A stretch of DNA of 64,000 bases, taken from the NCBI RefSeq assembly GCF_015100155.1, contig NZ_JACKZA010000009.1:62001-126000 (forward strand), given 5' to 3'. The position numbers and the translations under genes are program-made. This DNA comes from Acidithiobacillus sp. HP-2 (GTDB taxonomy: Bacteria; Pseudomonadota; Gammaproteobacteria; Acidithiobacillales; Acidithiobacillaceae). Below, piece by piece: positions 1-10,045 of this stretch (within the stretch, counting starts at the first letter, position 1; each line of letters opens with the position of its first letter). The notes beneath the pieces are model-generated. The model was not told the origin of the DNA. It was given only the letters and a program-made list of their open reading frames with translations, and made no database searches.

Positions 1-662
1 TAGTCGGTGGGTACAGGGATCACTTCCAGGTGAGACAAGCGAAACCAGGCGACAGCCCGAGGCATGTGCAGGGCTGAAGTCACCAGATATATTTTTTGGA
101 TATGATGCGCGGCCAGCAATGCGCTGGAGTCGGCGGCGTTGGCCGCCGTATTGTAAGAGTGGGTTTCCGGCCATATTGGACTGGTAACGTGAAAATCCTG
201 GCGGAGAATGTGTGCCATGGTCGTGGCTTCCGCAGCGACTCCGAAACGCGGCGCTCCGCCACTGGGGACCACAGGTAGCTGTGTGCGGTTGGCGAGTCGC
301 GCTGCTGCCATGAGCCGTACCAAAGTGCGGGCATTGGCGGTTTCCAGGCGGGAATGGGGAGAATCCATATCCATGACTTCACCCCCACCCAGTACGACAA
401 TGGCCTCTGGGCGCTCTGCTCCCGTTAATGGCTGGTTTAGGGTTGGGTAGCGGTTTTCCAGAGGCATGAGCAGCAATCGGGCACCGATCGCGGTTGAAAA
501 AAAGTATAGAATGCCCAGCGCCAGAATAATCAGCGTCCGTCCACAGTATCGCCAGCCCAGCACCTCACTCAGCCAGCCAAACATGACCAACAGGAACAAT
601 ACTCCTGGGGGTTGGAGTAGCGCCGATGCCAGCGTCAGTACCGTGGTGTAACGCAGTAGCAT
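1..662 (-). CDS. DUF218 / YdcF-ElyC-like membrane-anchored protein, 3' end beyond window
   Basis: The reading frame is open on the minus strand from the ATG at 662 to the window edge, so the C-terminus is missing. About 220 residues are visible. Two hydrophobic segments lie in the first 65 residues. They are followed by the DUF218 signature: a strand ending in IVVLGGGE (about residues 92-99), an arginine-rich helix with N-A-R-T-L-R, the VPSGG strand, then E-T-H-S-Y-N-T-AANA and LVTSALHMPRA. This fold is shared by SanA, ElyC and YdcF, which are linked to envelope integrity and envelope carbohydrate metabolism; the reaction here is unknown. It sits 12 bp after lipA on the same strand, probably as the last gene of that operon. 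Family assignment is good; function is not known. Confidence 0.75.
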   Translation of the reverse strand, partial: MLLRYTTVLTLASALLQPPGVLFLLVMFGWLSEVLGWRYCGRTLIILALGILYFFSTAIGARLLLMPLENRYPTLNQPLTGAERPEAIVVLGGGEVMDMDSPHSRLETANARTLVRLMAAARLANRTQLPVVPSGGAPRFGVAAEATTMAHILRQDFHVTSPIWPETHSYNTAANAADSSALLAAHHIQKIYLVTSALHMPRAVAWFRLSHLEVIPVPTD

Positions 663-674
663 GGAAGCTTCCGG

Positions 675-1631
675 TCAGTCTTCGGTCATTTCGTGAAAAC
701 TGCGTTCGGCATGGTAGGAAGAGCGTACCAGCGGGCCACTGGCGACATGACGGAAGCCCATGGCCAATCCATCCAGGCGCAGGATTTCAAATTCATCCGG
801 GGGCACGAAGCGGGCTACGGGCAGGTGGTGACGGGAAGGAGACAAATACTGTCCCAAGGTCAGCAACTCGCAACCAGCTTCTCGAAGGTCCTGCATGACC
901 TCACGAATTTCATCCAGCTCTTCTCCAAGCCCAAGCATCAGCCCTGATTTGCTGGGAATATCTGGATGTTCTGCCTTGAAGGCCGCAAGTAAATTGAGGG
1001 AATGTCGATAATCGGCACCGGGTCGGGCCTGTAAATAAAGGCGAGGCACCGTTTCGAGGTTGTGATTGAATACATCTGGGGGTGTATTGCGAAGCGCCGT
1101 CAGGGCTTTATCGACGCGTCCACGAAAGTCGGGCACCAGAATTTCTATGTGGAGACTCGGACAATGATCGCGTAATGCACGGATTACTTTTGCGAAATGC
1201 TGGGCACCGCCATCTCTTAGATCATCCCGATCCACGGAGGTGATGACCACAAAACGCAGTCCCATCGTCGCGACTGTCTGGGCAAGGTGCAGCGGTTCTG
1301 CCGAATCAGGAGGATTGGGGCGGCCGTGGGCCACATCACAAAACGGGCAGCGACGTGTGCATACATCGCCCAGAATCATGAAGGTGGCCGTTCCGCCGCC
1401 GAAGCATTCACCCAGATTGGGGCACGAAGCTTCCTCACAGACGGTATGCAGATCCGCTGCGCGCAGAATTTTTTTGAGCCGGTCGACTTCCGGAGACAAA
1501 GGGGAGCGTACTCTCAACCATTGCGGTTTAGGCACTCTCGGCGTTTCTACGGGAACGATGGGGATCGGAATAGGATTGCGGGCTGTTTTTTCAGCACCCC
1601 TTCCGGCTTTTTTGTCTGAGCGGATTTCCAT
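675..1631 (-). CDS. lipA: Lipoyl synthase LipA
   Basis: A radical SAM enzyme that inserts two sulfur atoms into protein-bound octanoate to form lipoate on the E2 and H proteins of central metabolism. The protein is 318 residues, normal for LipA. Both iron-sulfur sites are visible: the auxiliary CX4CX5C motif at C65, C70 and C76, and the radical SAM CX3CX2C motif CTRRCPFC at C91, C95 and C98. The C-terminal V-R-S-S-Y-H-A stretch carries the conserved serine ligand. It lies 2 bp after lipB in the conserved order dacA-ybeD-lipB-lipA. This is the housekeeping lipoylation route and is separate from the lipoate genes near 32-36 kb. Confidence 0.96.
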   Translation of the reverse strand: MEIRSDKKAGRGAEKTARNPIPIPIVPVETPRVPKPQWLRVRSPLSPEVDRLKKILRAADLHTVCEEASCPNLGECFGGGTATFMILGDVCTRRCPFCDVAHGRPNPPDSAEPLHLAQTVATMGLRFVVITSVDRDDLRDGGAQHFAKVIRALRDHCPSLHIEILVPDFRGRVDKALTALRNTPPDVFNHNLETVPRLYLQARPGADYRHSLNLLAAFKAEHPDIPSKSGLMLGLGEELDEIREVMQDLREAGCELLTLGQYLSPSRHHLPVARFVPPDEFEILRLDGLAMGFRHVASGPLVRSSYHAERSFHEMTED

Positions 1632-1633
1632 GA

Positions 1634-2275
1634 TCAGGCGCCTCCTTTTTTCAGAGGCCGTTGCAGCTGATCGGAAAGCGCGTTCATCAACGCTTCGGCA
1701 ACGTCTCGACTGGACCAGTCGGGACAGAGATCATGGACCTGGGTGACGGCGAGTTGGGGCATTCCGCAAGGATGAATGCGCTGAAAAGGAGATAAATCCA
1801 TATCAGTATTCAGGCTTAAACCATGGTAGCTACGTCCGCGCTGGACGCGCAGACCTAAAGAGGCGATTTTCGCCTCGCCCACATAAACGCCGGGAGCATC
1901 CCGACGAGCATGGGCATTTACTCCATGATCTGCCAGGAGTTGAATAACGGACTGTTCCATCATGCTGGTGAGTTGCCGTACATTAATACCCATTCTGGGT
2001 AAATCAATCAGCAGGTAAACAATCCATTGCCCCGGACCATGGTAGGTCACCTTGCCCCCCCGATCACTGCGGATGACCGGTATGGAGCCAGGATCCAGAA
2101 CATCGGCGGCATCGGCATTGCGGCCGAGCGTAAATACCGGCGGATGCTGGAGCAGCCACATCTGATCAGGCGTTTCCGCATCGCGCTGGGTAGTGAATTC
2201 GCGCATGGCATCGAGCACGGTGAAGTAGGGCAGGATTCCGGGCCAGCAGCGCACCAGTATGGGGGAAGTATTCAT
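1634..2275 (-). CDS. lipB: Octanoyl-[ACP]:protein N-octanoyltransferase LipB
   Basis: Transfers octanoate from acyl carrier protein to the target lysine of lipoyl domains, providing the substrate for LipA. The protein has 213 residues, as usual for LipB. The family signature [12 protein letters not shown] is at about 72-83, the catalytic lysine lies in GEAKIASLG (K136) and the acyl-thioester cysteine in HPCGMP (C170). Its start overlaps the end of ybeD by 4 bp (ATGA), so translation is probably coupled. lipA follows after 2 bp. Confidence 0.96.
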   Translation of the reverse strand: MNTSPILVRCWPGILPYFTVLDAMREFTTQRDAETPDQMWLLQHPPVFTLGRNADAADVLDPGSIPVIRSDRGGKVTYHGPGQWIVYLLIDLPRMGINVRQLTSMMEQSVIQLLADHGVNAHARRDAPGVYVGEAKIASLGLRVQRGRSYHGLSLNTDMDLSPFQRIHPCGMPQLAVTQVHDLCPDWSSRDVAEALMNALSDQLQRPLKKGGA

Positions 2276-2538
2276 AAGCAGAGGATGACTCCGTCCACGG
2301 CTTTTACCGCCGTATAAATATTCAGAAGCTGGGCTTCATTTTGTATTTCCAAAGAGATGGTTACCGAAAGGTACTGTCCCTGACTGCTGGCGCGCAGGGC
2401 AAAAGCGCTTTCCGGTAAATCGGGGGCATGGGGCTCTACGGCTTCGCGTACTGCACCCAGCAGATCAGCATGCTGCCCAATGACCTTGACATGATGCAGA
2501 TGGGGAAAGTCATCTGCTTGCCGGGTTTCTGTCTTCAT
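2272..2538 (-). CDS. ybeD: YbeD-like protein (DUF493)
   Basis: A small 88-residue protein of the YbeD/DUF493 family, an ACT-like alpha/beta fold often encoded between dacA and lipB. Visible family features are a central FPHLHHVKVIG strand, a basic/acidic helix and the closing strand with [13 protein letters not shown]. No enzymatic role is established for the family; a regulatory or lipoate-linked role has been suggested from context only. The gene overlaps lipB by 4 bp and begins 19 bp after dacA. Confidence 0.88.
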   Translation of the reverse strand: MKTETRQADDFPHLHHVKVIGQHADLLGAVREAVEPHAPDLPESAFALRASSQGQYLSVTISLEIQNEAQLLNIYTAVKAVDGVILCL

Positions 2539-2557
2539 GCAAGCCCCTCATTCCGCT

Positions 2558-3724
2558 TCAGAGCGCGTCACCGATTTTATGGAACATCCGCGATAACCAG
2601 CCGGCTTTCTCAGCAGAAACCATGCTGACCACCGGGACTGTTTTAAGTGTTTTACCGTCAAGCTGGAAAACCAATGCTCCCACGACCGTACCTTTTTTCA
2701 GGGGGAGCTGCAAATTCGGATTGATTTCGACAACGCGCTGCAAATCCGAAAAATGTCCCTTGGGTACGGTGACGGTGACTTTTTGGGTGACACCTACGGG
2801 AACATGCATGGGAGAGAAGTCGTTCCGCGTGATTTTACCAACCTGCTGGCCTGACTGATAAACCGGATGGTTCACAAAAAAACGGTAACCGTAGTCCAAC
2901 AGTGCTTCTACGGCATTGGTACTGCCAGCCCAGTTGGGTCCACCCATCACTACGGCGATCAGGCGCCGACCACTGCGTTGAGCCGTAGCGTCAATGCAAT
3001 AGCCGGAGGCATCTGTCAGTCCGGTTTTCAGGCCATCCACGCTGGGATCCCGAAACAGCACGGGATTCCAGCTCCGTTGGGTGATTTTGTTGTAGGTATA
3101 GGATTTTTGTTTCGTAATTTGAATGACTTGAGGGTATTGTTGAATCAGCGTCCGGGATAGCTGCGCTACATCCAGAGCAGTGGTATACAGGTTGTCATCC
3201 GGTAAGCCATCAACATTATTGTAATGGGTATCATGCAGTCCCAGTTGTGCTGCCGTTTCATTCATCAGGGTTACAAATCCGGACTGGCTTCCTGCCACGG
3301 TTTCGGCCAATGCCACGGCGGCATCGTTGCCCGAATCAATCAGTAGCCCATGTAGGAGTTGGTCAATATTGACCGCCAGACCGGGCTGGATGAACATGCT
3401 GGAACCACCAGTTTTCCAGGCTGTGTTGGATATTTGAATGTTTTCATTGAGATTGAGGGTGCCATTGTGGATGGCCTGATAGGTCAGATAGGCCGTCATC
3501 AGCTTGGTGAGACTGGCCGGTGCGCGGCGCAGGTTTTCACTTTTTGCCGCAATAATCTGGCCCGTGTCATAGTCCATCAGCACATAGCTGACGATGGACG
3601 GCAGGGCAGGTGCTGGAGGCGTGGGGAGCCTTGGGGTCGGCACGACGGCAAAGGCGGTGCTGGCAAAAAGCAGCCCGAAAAAAACAAGAAAAACTTTACT
3701 CATCAGCGATGGGCGGAAAATCAT
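2558..3724 (-). CDS. dacA: D-alanyl-D-alanine carboxypeptidase (PBP5/6 family)
   Basis: A penicillin-binding protein that trims the terminal D-alanine from peptidoglycan pentapeptides in the periplasm. The 388-residue product starts with a signal peptide (hydrophobic 8-26, cleavage likely after TAFA). All three active-site motifs are present: S71-L-T-K74, S131-G-N133 and K233-T-G235. The C-terminal beta domain follows, ending in an amphipathic helix typical of membrane-attached DacA/DacC. The ATG at 3724 has a GAGG 5 bp upstream; an internal ATG at 3703 is an alternative. It heads dacA-ybeD-lipB-lipA. Confidence 0.94.
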   Translation of the reverse strand: MIFRPSLMSKVFLVFFGLLFASTAFAVVPTPRLPTPPAPALPSIVSYVLMDYDTGQIIAAKSENLRRAPASLTKLMTAYLTYQAIHNGTLNLNENIQISNTAWKTGGSSMFIQPGLAVNIDQLLHGLLIDSGNDAAVALAETVAGSQSGFVTLMNETAAQLGLHDTHYNNVDGLPDDNLYTTALDVAQLSRTLIQQYPQVIQITKQKSYTYNKITQRSWNPVLFRDPSVDGLKTGLTDASGYCIDATAQRSGRRLIAVVMGGPNWAGSTNAVEALLDYGYRFFVNHPVYQSGQQVGKITRNDFSPMHVPVGVTQKVTVTVPKGHFSDLQRVVEINPNLQLPLKKGTVVGALVFQLDGKTLKTVPVVSMVSAEKAGWLSRMFHKIGDAL

Positions 3725-3842
3725 CAGGGCCTCAATACGTAGTCTTTAATTGGAGTGTAATCTTGGAGATATCCGAAGAATTATAATGATGTCCGCCAAG
3801 AAAGCTATGTCTGTTTGCTCATTGTCCTGCAACCGGTGCTGG

Positions 3843-3992
3843 GCCGGGAAGCTTTACCGCGACTTTGTCCCGCGCCGTTGTTGTTCTTGGCGAAAGCCCG
3901 CGCCCGTCAGGAGAGCTGTCTGAGCCCACAGGGCGAGGAGGATGAGCCTTGGAACAACAGGCAAGGGACGTTGGAGCAAAAAGCTTCCCGGC
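3843..3992. repeat. Dispersed repeat with inverted ends, copy 1 (about 150 bp)
   Basis: This stretch between rodA and dacA starts with GCCGGGAAGCTT and ends with AAGCTTCCCGGC, so its ends form inverted repeats. A second copy in opposite orientation lies at 59731-59894. The copies share the termini, a CGCGACTTTG motif next to one end, CGCCGTTGTTGTTC, GTCAGGAGAGCTGTCTGAG and CCTTGGAACAACAGGCAAGG. This copy lacks about 20 bp that in copy 2 complete an internal CTCTCCTGAC arm. No coding frame of interest crosses it. It resembles a MITE or REP/BOX-type element; no transposase is nearby. Confidence 0.85.
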
Positions 3993-4010
3993 CCACCACC
4001 GTTTGCAGTG

Positions 4011-5105
4011 CTATTCATGGGTTCGTGGATGTGCGTGGACTGACATCAGAATCCCCAATCCGATCATAAATGTCAGCATGGCCGTACCGCCATAGCTGAT
4101 GAGGGGCAGTGGCACTCCGACTACAGGTAAAATCCCAGTGGTCATCCCCATGTTGATAAAAATATACAGAAAAAATGTCAGACTCAGGGTGCCGGCAATC
4201 AAGCGGCCAAAGGCATCCCGACTTTCAAAGGCGATGACCAGTCCGCGCAGGACAATCAGGAGGTAAGTGGCGATTAGAATGAGCACGCCAAAAAGACCGA
4301 ATTCTTCGGCAAAACCGGCAAAAACAAAATCTGTTTGTGCTTCGGGCAAAAAGTCGAGATTCACCTGGGTACCGTTAAACCAGCCCTTTCCCCAAAACCC
4401 CCCGGAGCCAACAGCAATCATGCTCTGAATGATGTGATATCCCGCTCCCAAAGGGTCGCGTTGAGGGTCAAGGAAAGTCAGAATGCGCTCCTTTTGATAA
4501 CCGTGCAGAAAATGCCACATGACGGGTCCACTGACTGCGACAATGATGAGTAGTCCAATAAACCAGCGCCGTCGCACGCCAGCCAGCCACATCATGAAAA
4601 TGCCAGCGGCACCAATTTGGGCGGCGGTACCCAGATCTGGCTCCTTGGCAATCAACAGAAAGGGGATGGCGATCAGTATCAATCCGGTAATTGCGGCACG
4701 CCAATGGCGCACGTTTTCCTGCTGGGAGTAGTAGTAGGCCATCAGTAGCGGTAAAGCCAGTTTCATGAGTTCCGAGGGCTGAAAGGTGATGGGTCCGGCA
4801 CCTAACCAGCGTCTGGCTCCGAGGCTGGTTTTGCCAGCGACCAGGGTGAGTGCCAGGAGTATAACGCCGATGCCATAAAGTGCCGGGGCCCAGGCGCGAA
4901 TGCGTTCTGGCGGGGTATTGGCAATGGTGATCAGCACAATAAAGCCGATAGCAAAGTGGAATAACTGGGCGAAAACCACGCGAAGACTTTCCTGGCTGCC
5001 GCTGTAAAGTACGGCCAAACTGATGCCCATTAAAATGACAACACCGGTCAACAGTGCTGGATCCAGTTTTTGCAATGGACGGAACAGGCGTTGTGACCGG
5101 TTCAT
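4011..5105 (-). CDS. rodA: Peptidoglycan glycosyltransferase RodA (SEDS family)
   Basis: Integral-membrane SEDS polymerase that elongates glycan strands during lateral wall growth together with PBP2 and the MreBCD cytoskeleton. From the ATG at 5105 the product is 364 residues, normal for RodA. It has about ten membrane segments and the SEDS signatures W-L-G-A-G-P-I-T-F-Q-P-S-E-L (about 117-130) and the C-terminal P-L-P-L-I-S-Y-G-G-T. The start was chosen because it overlaps the mreD stop by 4 bp (ATGA); the frame is open further upstream, but that would run far into mreD. The usual mrdA/PBP2 gene is not between mreD and rodA here. Confidence 0.94.
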   Translation of the reverse strand: MNRSQRLFRPLQKLDPALLTGVVILMGISLAVLYSGSQESLRVVFAQLFHFAIGFIVLITIANTPPERIRAWAPALYGIGVILLALTLVAGKTSLGARRWLGAGPITFQPSELMKLALPLLMAYYYSQQENVRHWRAAITGLILIAIPFLLIAKEPDLGTAAQIGAAGIFMMWLAGVRRRWFIGLLIIVAVSGPVMWHFLHGYQKERILTFLDPQRDPLGAGYHIIQSMIAVGSGGFWGKGWFNGTQVNLDFLPEAQTDFVFAGFAEEFGLFGVLILIATYLLIVLRGLVIAFESRDAFGRLIAGTLSLTFFLYIFINMGMTTGILPVVGVPLPLISYGGTAMLTFMIGLGILMSVHAHPRTHE

Positions 5106-5575
5106 GATGATGCCTTCAAATGATGGCGCAGATAATCCAGCAAATAGGTAAACAGGGGCCATAGTAAGGCCCCCATCAACGGGCTGAGGAGCAGGCTGAA
5201 ATGCCAGCTCACTGGCGCGGACCATAGTTGCCAGGACCAGACGATCAGTCGATGAGCGAACAGCAGCATGAAAATGAAAACCAATTGTTCCCAAACAGAT
5301 AGATGGCGCACCCTGCCCAGGCCATTGACCAGCGCATAAACCATGAGAACACTGGCAACGGCCTGGCCACCGGGCACATCACCCATCATCATATCCTGAA
5401 GTAATCCTATGAGCCATACCACCGTATAGCTGAGTTCGGAGCCACTACGGATCGACCAGTAAAGCAGAAGCATGGCTACAAAATCCGGATGGATCATGCC
5501 ATAAACAGGGCCAGAGGGGAGTGTTTCCAGGGCCATGGCCAGGGAAAAGGCGATCACTATGGCGATAGCATTCAT
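5102..5575 (-). CDS. mreD: Rod shape-determining protein MreD
   Basis: A 157-residue, very hydrophobic protein with about five predicted membrane segments, the usual size and profile of MreD, which belongs to the elongasome with MreC and RodA. Identity rests on hydropathy, length and its position directly between mreC and rodA; sequence conservation in this family is low. It overlaps mreC by 4 bp and rodA by 4 bp, so the three genes are probably translationally coupled. Confidence 0.9.
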   Translation of the reverse strand: MNAIAIVIAFSLAMALETLPSGPVYGMIHPDFVAMLLLYWSIRSGSELSYTVVWLIGLLQDMMMGDVPGGQAVASVLMVYALVNGLGRVRHLSVWEQLVFIFMLLFAHRLIVWSWQLWSAPVSWHFSLLLSPLMGALLWPLFTYLLDYLRHHLKASS

Positions 5576-6411
5576 GCTTTATCAGGCCGTGATGTCGGCT
5601 TGTTCTTTAGAAGTATGAGTACCGTGGTGAGTTGACCCAAGGGTACTGCGGGCCGCACTGAAATTTGCGCAAAGGGCTCGTCACCATTGTGAATGACCCT
5701 GGAAATGGTACCAATATGCAGGCCAGAGGGAAAACGCCCCCCGAGTCCAGAAGTGACCAATTGATCACCTGCTTTCAGGGTGGTGTTGCGCGGCTGAAAG
5801 GGAACACTCAACCAATGAATATTGCCCTTGCCATTAACCAGCAGCGGAAGGTTTGTGCCCGCCAGTTGCGCAGGGATGCTGCTGTCGAGGTCGGAAATCA
5901 GGGCGATCTGGGCGCTGAGATCGGCTACGTGAATGACTTGACCGGCCACACCACCGGCGGCCAGCACCGGCTGACCTACGTGAACGCCATTGTGACTGCC
6001 CAGATTGACGGTAATGAGCTGGCTACCGGGAGAAAAGTTTTCGGCGATGACCTGGGCAACAGCCATCCTTCCGGGTGGCTGGGGGAAACTGTCGAGTAAT
6101 GCCAACAGTTGCCGGTTTTCATTGTGTAATATCTCGTTTTCCAGCAGTTTTGGTTCCAGCGATTTGAGTTTTTCCCGCAGTTGCGCGTTTTCAGCAAGCA
6201 GACTGCGGCGATCTTGCAGGTATTCACCCACTGTACGCCAGTTTTTTGTGGCCTGAAGATCCAGCCAATGAATGGGATAAGTCAGATTCCCGGACCAGTT
6301 CAGCATATTGGGATGCTTTTCGCTGAGCGCCGCAATGACAATGCTCAACAACACAAACGCCGCTACACGAAGGAGCGGCGGGTAGCGGCGAGGGAAAAAC
6401 AACGCTGGCAT
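5572..6411 (-). CDS. mreC: Rod shape-determining protein MreC
   Basis: A bitopic inner-membrane protein linking MreB in the cytoplasm to the periplasmic wall synthases. The 279-residue product has one N-terminal membrane segment (about 10-30), a coiled coil rich in L, E and N (about 65-110), and the MreC beta-barrel domain with G-V-H-V-G-Q-P-V, G-V-A-G-Q-V and L-V-T-S-G-L-G-G-R-F-P-S-G. It follows mreB after 25 bp and overlaps mreD by 4 bp. Confidence 0.94.
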   Translation of the reverse strand: MPALFFPRRYPPLLRVAAFVLLSIVIAALSEKHPNMLNWSGNLTYPIHWLDLQATKNWRTVGEYLQDRRSLLAENAQLREKLKSLEPKLLENEILHNENRQLLALLDSFPQPPGRMAVAQVIAENFSPGSQLITVNLGSHNGVHVGQPVLAAGGVAGQVIHVADLSAQIALISDLDSSIPAQLAGTNLPLLVNGKGNIHWLSVPFQPRNTTLKAGDQLVTSGLGGRFPSGLHIGTISRVIHNGDEPFAQISVRPAVPLGQLTTVLILLKNKPTSRPDKA

Positions 6412-6436
6412 GCTGAATGTTTACAGTTTCGCCGGG

Positions 6437-7647
<1,211 letters not shown>

Positions 7648-7674
7648 AAAAAAACCAGCGGTCAAAACCGCTGG
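7648..7674 (-). terminator. Rho-independent terminator of the sox operon
   Basis: Read on the minus strand, CCAGCGGT-TTTG-ACCGCTGG forms an 8-bp GC-rich hairpin with a 4-base loop followed by a run of seven T. It lies 28 bp after the soxB stop, so it closes the soxXYZA-DUF302-soxB transcript. Confidence 0.9.
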
Positions 7675-7701
7675 CTAATGCTGCTCGCCACCTGAAGATG
7701 C

Positions 7702-9429
7702 CTAAAGCTTGTAGGTTTTGGGAAAGGCAATGCCGTGGTTGTTTGCCATGTCCTTGTTGAGTACCGGTAAATCCACCTTGTCTACCCGCACATTCTTTTT
7801 GGATTGCAGCCACTTTGAAAAAATATCCCAGACTGCTTTCCCTTCAACAGGTTGCATGGCTGCCCAGCCTGCCACTTTGTATTTTTTGCTGGCAGACATC
7901 GTTTGACCACCAACCCGCATATTGCTGCAACGATGATAGATTTTTTCATCCGGATTAAAGTCATACTGAATATTCCCGACCCGGATCATATCCCCGCCCT
8001 GCTGATAATATGGGTTCGGATTGAAGATGTTATCTGCCACCTGCTCCATGATGTTCTTGATCTGTTCCCCAGTGTAGGTGTTGACGGTAACCTGGGGATA
8101 GGTGATGGCCGTCTGGCCCATGACGTCTTCCATGGTAATGGTTTCACCGGGGAGCTTGCAGTAGCCCCAGCGGAAGCCTGGGGAGAAAGAGACTTCGCAA
8201 TCCATTTCTTCCCGCAAGGCGTCGCAGAGTAACTGGTCAAAGCTGCCATTAAAGTTGTCACGCCGGTAAAGCAGGCTTTCGGTAGTAGCCAGGGGCTGCG
8301 CCAATTTCTGCTGATAAGGGCTGCGGACCTTATGGATGTAGTCAGCCATCTCCGGATCTTCCTTGATCAGGTTGGAGAACACCGGCAGATAATGGAAACG
8401 CCAGCCATTAAGCTTGCCTTTGCCGACATCCAGATCGAAACGGGCTAATACCTTGCCATTGGTGCTGGTATTGATTATTAAGGTATTGCCGACCATGAAA
8501 GGCTTGGGTCCCATAATGTCATGGGTATGACCACCCAGAATGATATCAATGCCCTTGACCATTGAGGCCATTTTCTTGTCAACGTCAGCACCGTTATGCG
8601 AGAGCACGACCACCAGATCAGCGTGCTGTTTCTCGCGGCATTCTGTCACCATTTTCTGCATATGCCCGGTATGAATACCAAACCCCCAGTCAGGTATCAT
8701 GTAACCGGGATTGGCGATGGGGGTAAAAGGAAAAGCCTGACCAATAACGGCAATTTTACGGCCACTGACCTCATGAATATGGTAGGGTTTAAAAACCAGT
8801 TCCTGCCAGGTATTGTTGAAGATATTCTGGGCCAGAAAATTGGCCTTGAGTTCAGTTTTGACCAGATGCTCCACCTGATCCTGCCCGTAAGTAAATTCCC
8901 AATGGCCAACAAAATCATCTATCCCCAGGAGATTCTGGGCCCCGACCATATCCGCACCCTTGGTCCAGAGACTGGTTGCTGAACCCTGCCAGGTATCTCC
9001 ACCATCCAGCAGCAACACCTTGTCTCCCCGTTGTTGCCGATAGCGTTTGACCAGGCTGGCGATATGTGCATATCCACCGATTTTGCCGTATTTGTGCGCG
9101 AGAGTGTCGAAGTCCAGGCAAGAATAGGCATATTTGCTGGAAGAGGGGGTAGCTACTCCATAATAATCCAGCATCCACTGTCCGCAGAGATGGGGAACCT
9201 GATTCAGTACCTGCCCTACGCCGATGTTGGTATCCGGTTCACGCCACCATACCGGCAGCAATTGCGCATGAGAGTCAGTCATGTGCAATAAGGTGACATT
9301 CCCATAATCAGGAATTTCATAAGGGTCGGCATCTGCCCCCCAGGCCGACTGCACGGCACCCGGTGTCAGGAAGCTGCCAGCACCGGCTATTCCCATTAAT
9401 TGCATGAAATCACGTCTACTTAAGTTCAT
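7702..9429 (-). CDS. soxB: SoxB thiosulfohydrolase
   Basis: Periplasmic dinuclear-manganese hydrolase of the 5'-nucleotidase family that releases sulfate from the thiosulfate adduct on the SoxY arm. The 575-residue product starts with a twin-arginine signal (LSRRDFMQLMG, residues 3-13), as expected for a cofactor-loaded SoxB. Metal-site motifs are visible: H-M-T-D-S-H-A at about 49-55, L-L-D-G-G-D-T-W near 140, L-S-H-N-G-A-D in the middle, and G-G-H-T-H-D-I. It is the last gene of the sox operon. No soxC or soxD is present, so an incomplete Sox pathway leaving sulfane sulfur is implied. Confidence 0.95.
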   Translation of the reverse strand: MNLSRRDFMQLMGIAGAGSFLTPGAVQSAWGADADPYEIPDYGNVTLLHMTDSHAQLLPVWWREPDTNIGVGQVLNQVPHLCGQWMLDYYGVATPSSSKYAYSCLDFDTLAHKYGKIGGYAHIASLVKRYRQQRGDKVLLLDGGDTWQGSATSLWTKGADMVGAQNLLGIDDFVGHWEFTYGQDQVEHLVKTELKANFLAQNIFNNTWQELVFKPYHIHEVSGRKIAVIGQAFPFTPIANPGYMIPDWGFGIHTGHMQKMVTECREKQHADLVVVLSHNGADVDKKMASMVKGIDIILGGHTHDIMGPKPFMVGNTLIINTSTNGKVLARFDLDVGKGKLNGWRFHYLPVFSNLIKEDPEMADYIHKVRSPYQQKLAQPLATTESLLYRRDNFNGSFDQLLCDALREEMDCEVSFSPGFRWGYCKLPGETITMEDVMGQTAITYPQVTVNTYTGEQIKNIMEQVADNIFNPNPYYQQGGDMIRVGNIQYDFNPDEKIYHRCSNMRVGGQTMSASKKYKVAGWAAMQPVEGKAVWDIFSKWLQSKKNVRVDKVDLPVLNKDMANNHGIAFPKTYKL

Positions 9430-9447
9430 TGAATCCTCCGATACGGA

Positions 9448-9975
9448 TTAAAGCCCGCCAGCAGCGGCTTGCTTCATCACGGTAATAATCTGGTGATCCA
9501 GCTCCTGAGCCACCTTGGCGGATTCTGGATTTTTCGGGAAATATTTCAGGGCGTAGGTGGGTAAATAGGTCATCAATTTTAGTTGGCCATTTTGTTCATA
9601 CATGACAATTTTACAGGGTGCAAAAGCCCCAAATTCCGGTGTGCTTTTGAGGATTTTTGCACCCAGAACCAAATTACAGACCTCATAAATGACATAGGGC
9701 TGATTGCTTTTAATACCTCTTTCCTTGAGTCCCTGCTGAACATCCAGCGTGCCTACCACATTCATATTTTCAGCCTCGGCACCGCTCTGAATACCCATTT
9801 TGATCTGGGCCGGAGTGACACCTTTCTGCACATTGACAATGTACAGCGGGCTGGCGGTATTAATTGCTGGCATTCCGGATACTGTCGAAGAAATCTCGGC
9901 ACCCTGTGCCCAGCCGCCAAGACTCAATCCCGTGCAACATAATCCGAGCACAAGTACTGATTTTTTCATATTCAT
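9448..9975 (-). CDS. Exported DUF302-domain protein in the sox operon
   Basis: A 175-residue product with an N-terminal signal peptide (hydrophobic stretch about 6-22, cleavage likely after A-Q-G-A), so it is probably periplasmic. The rest matches the DUF302 fold: I-Y-E-V-C-N at about 103-108, a conserved cysteine in F-A-P-C-K, and a Y-L-P-T-Y-A-L-K region. DUF302 proteins have no proven reaction. The ATG at 9975 was chosen for its GGGGAA 4 bp upstream; an ATG six bases downstream is possible. It lies between soxA and soxB, so a role in periplasmic thiosulfate oxidation or in handling SoxYZ-bound sulfur is inferred from position only. Two cysteines (VCN and APCK) would allow thiol chemistry. 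Confidence 0.72.
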   Translation of the reverse strand: MNMKKSVLVLGLCCTGLSLGGWAQGAEISSTVSGMPAINTASPLYIVNVQKGVTPAQIKMGIQSGAEAENMNVVGTLDVQQGLKERGIKSNQPYVIYEVCNLVLGAKILKSTPEFGAFAPCKIVMYEQNGQLKLMTYLPTYALKYFPKNPESAKVAQELDHQIITVMKQAAAGGL

Positions 9976-10045
9976 GGTATTCCCCATTGTTTCTGGTAAA
10001 AATAGTAGCGGGTAAAAATTCAGGATTTATTATCCGGGGTTGAGT

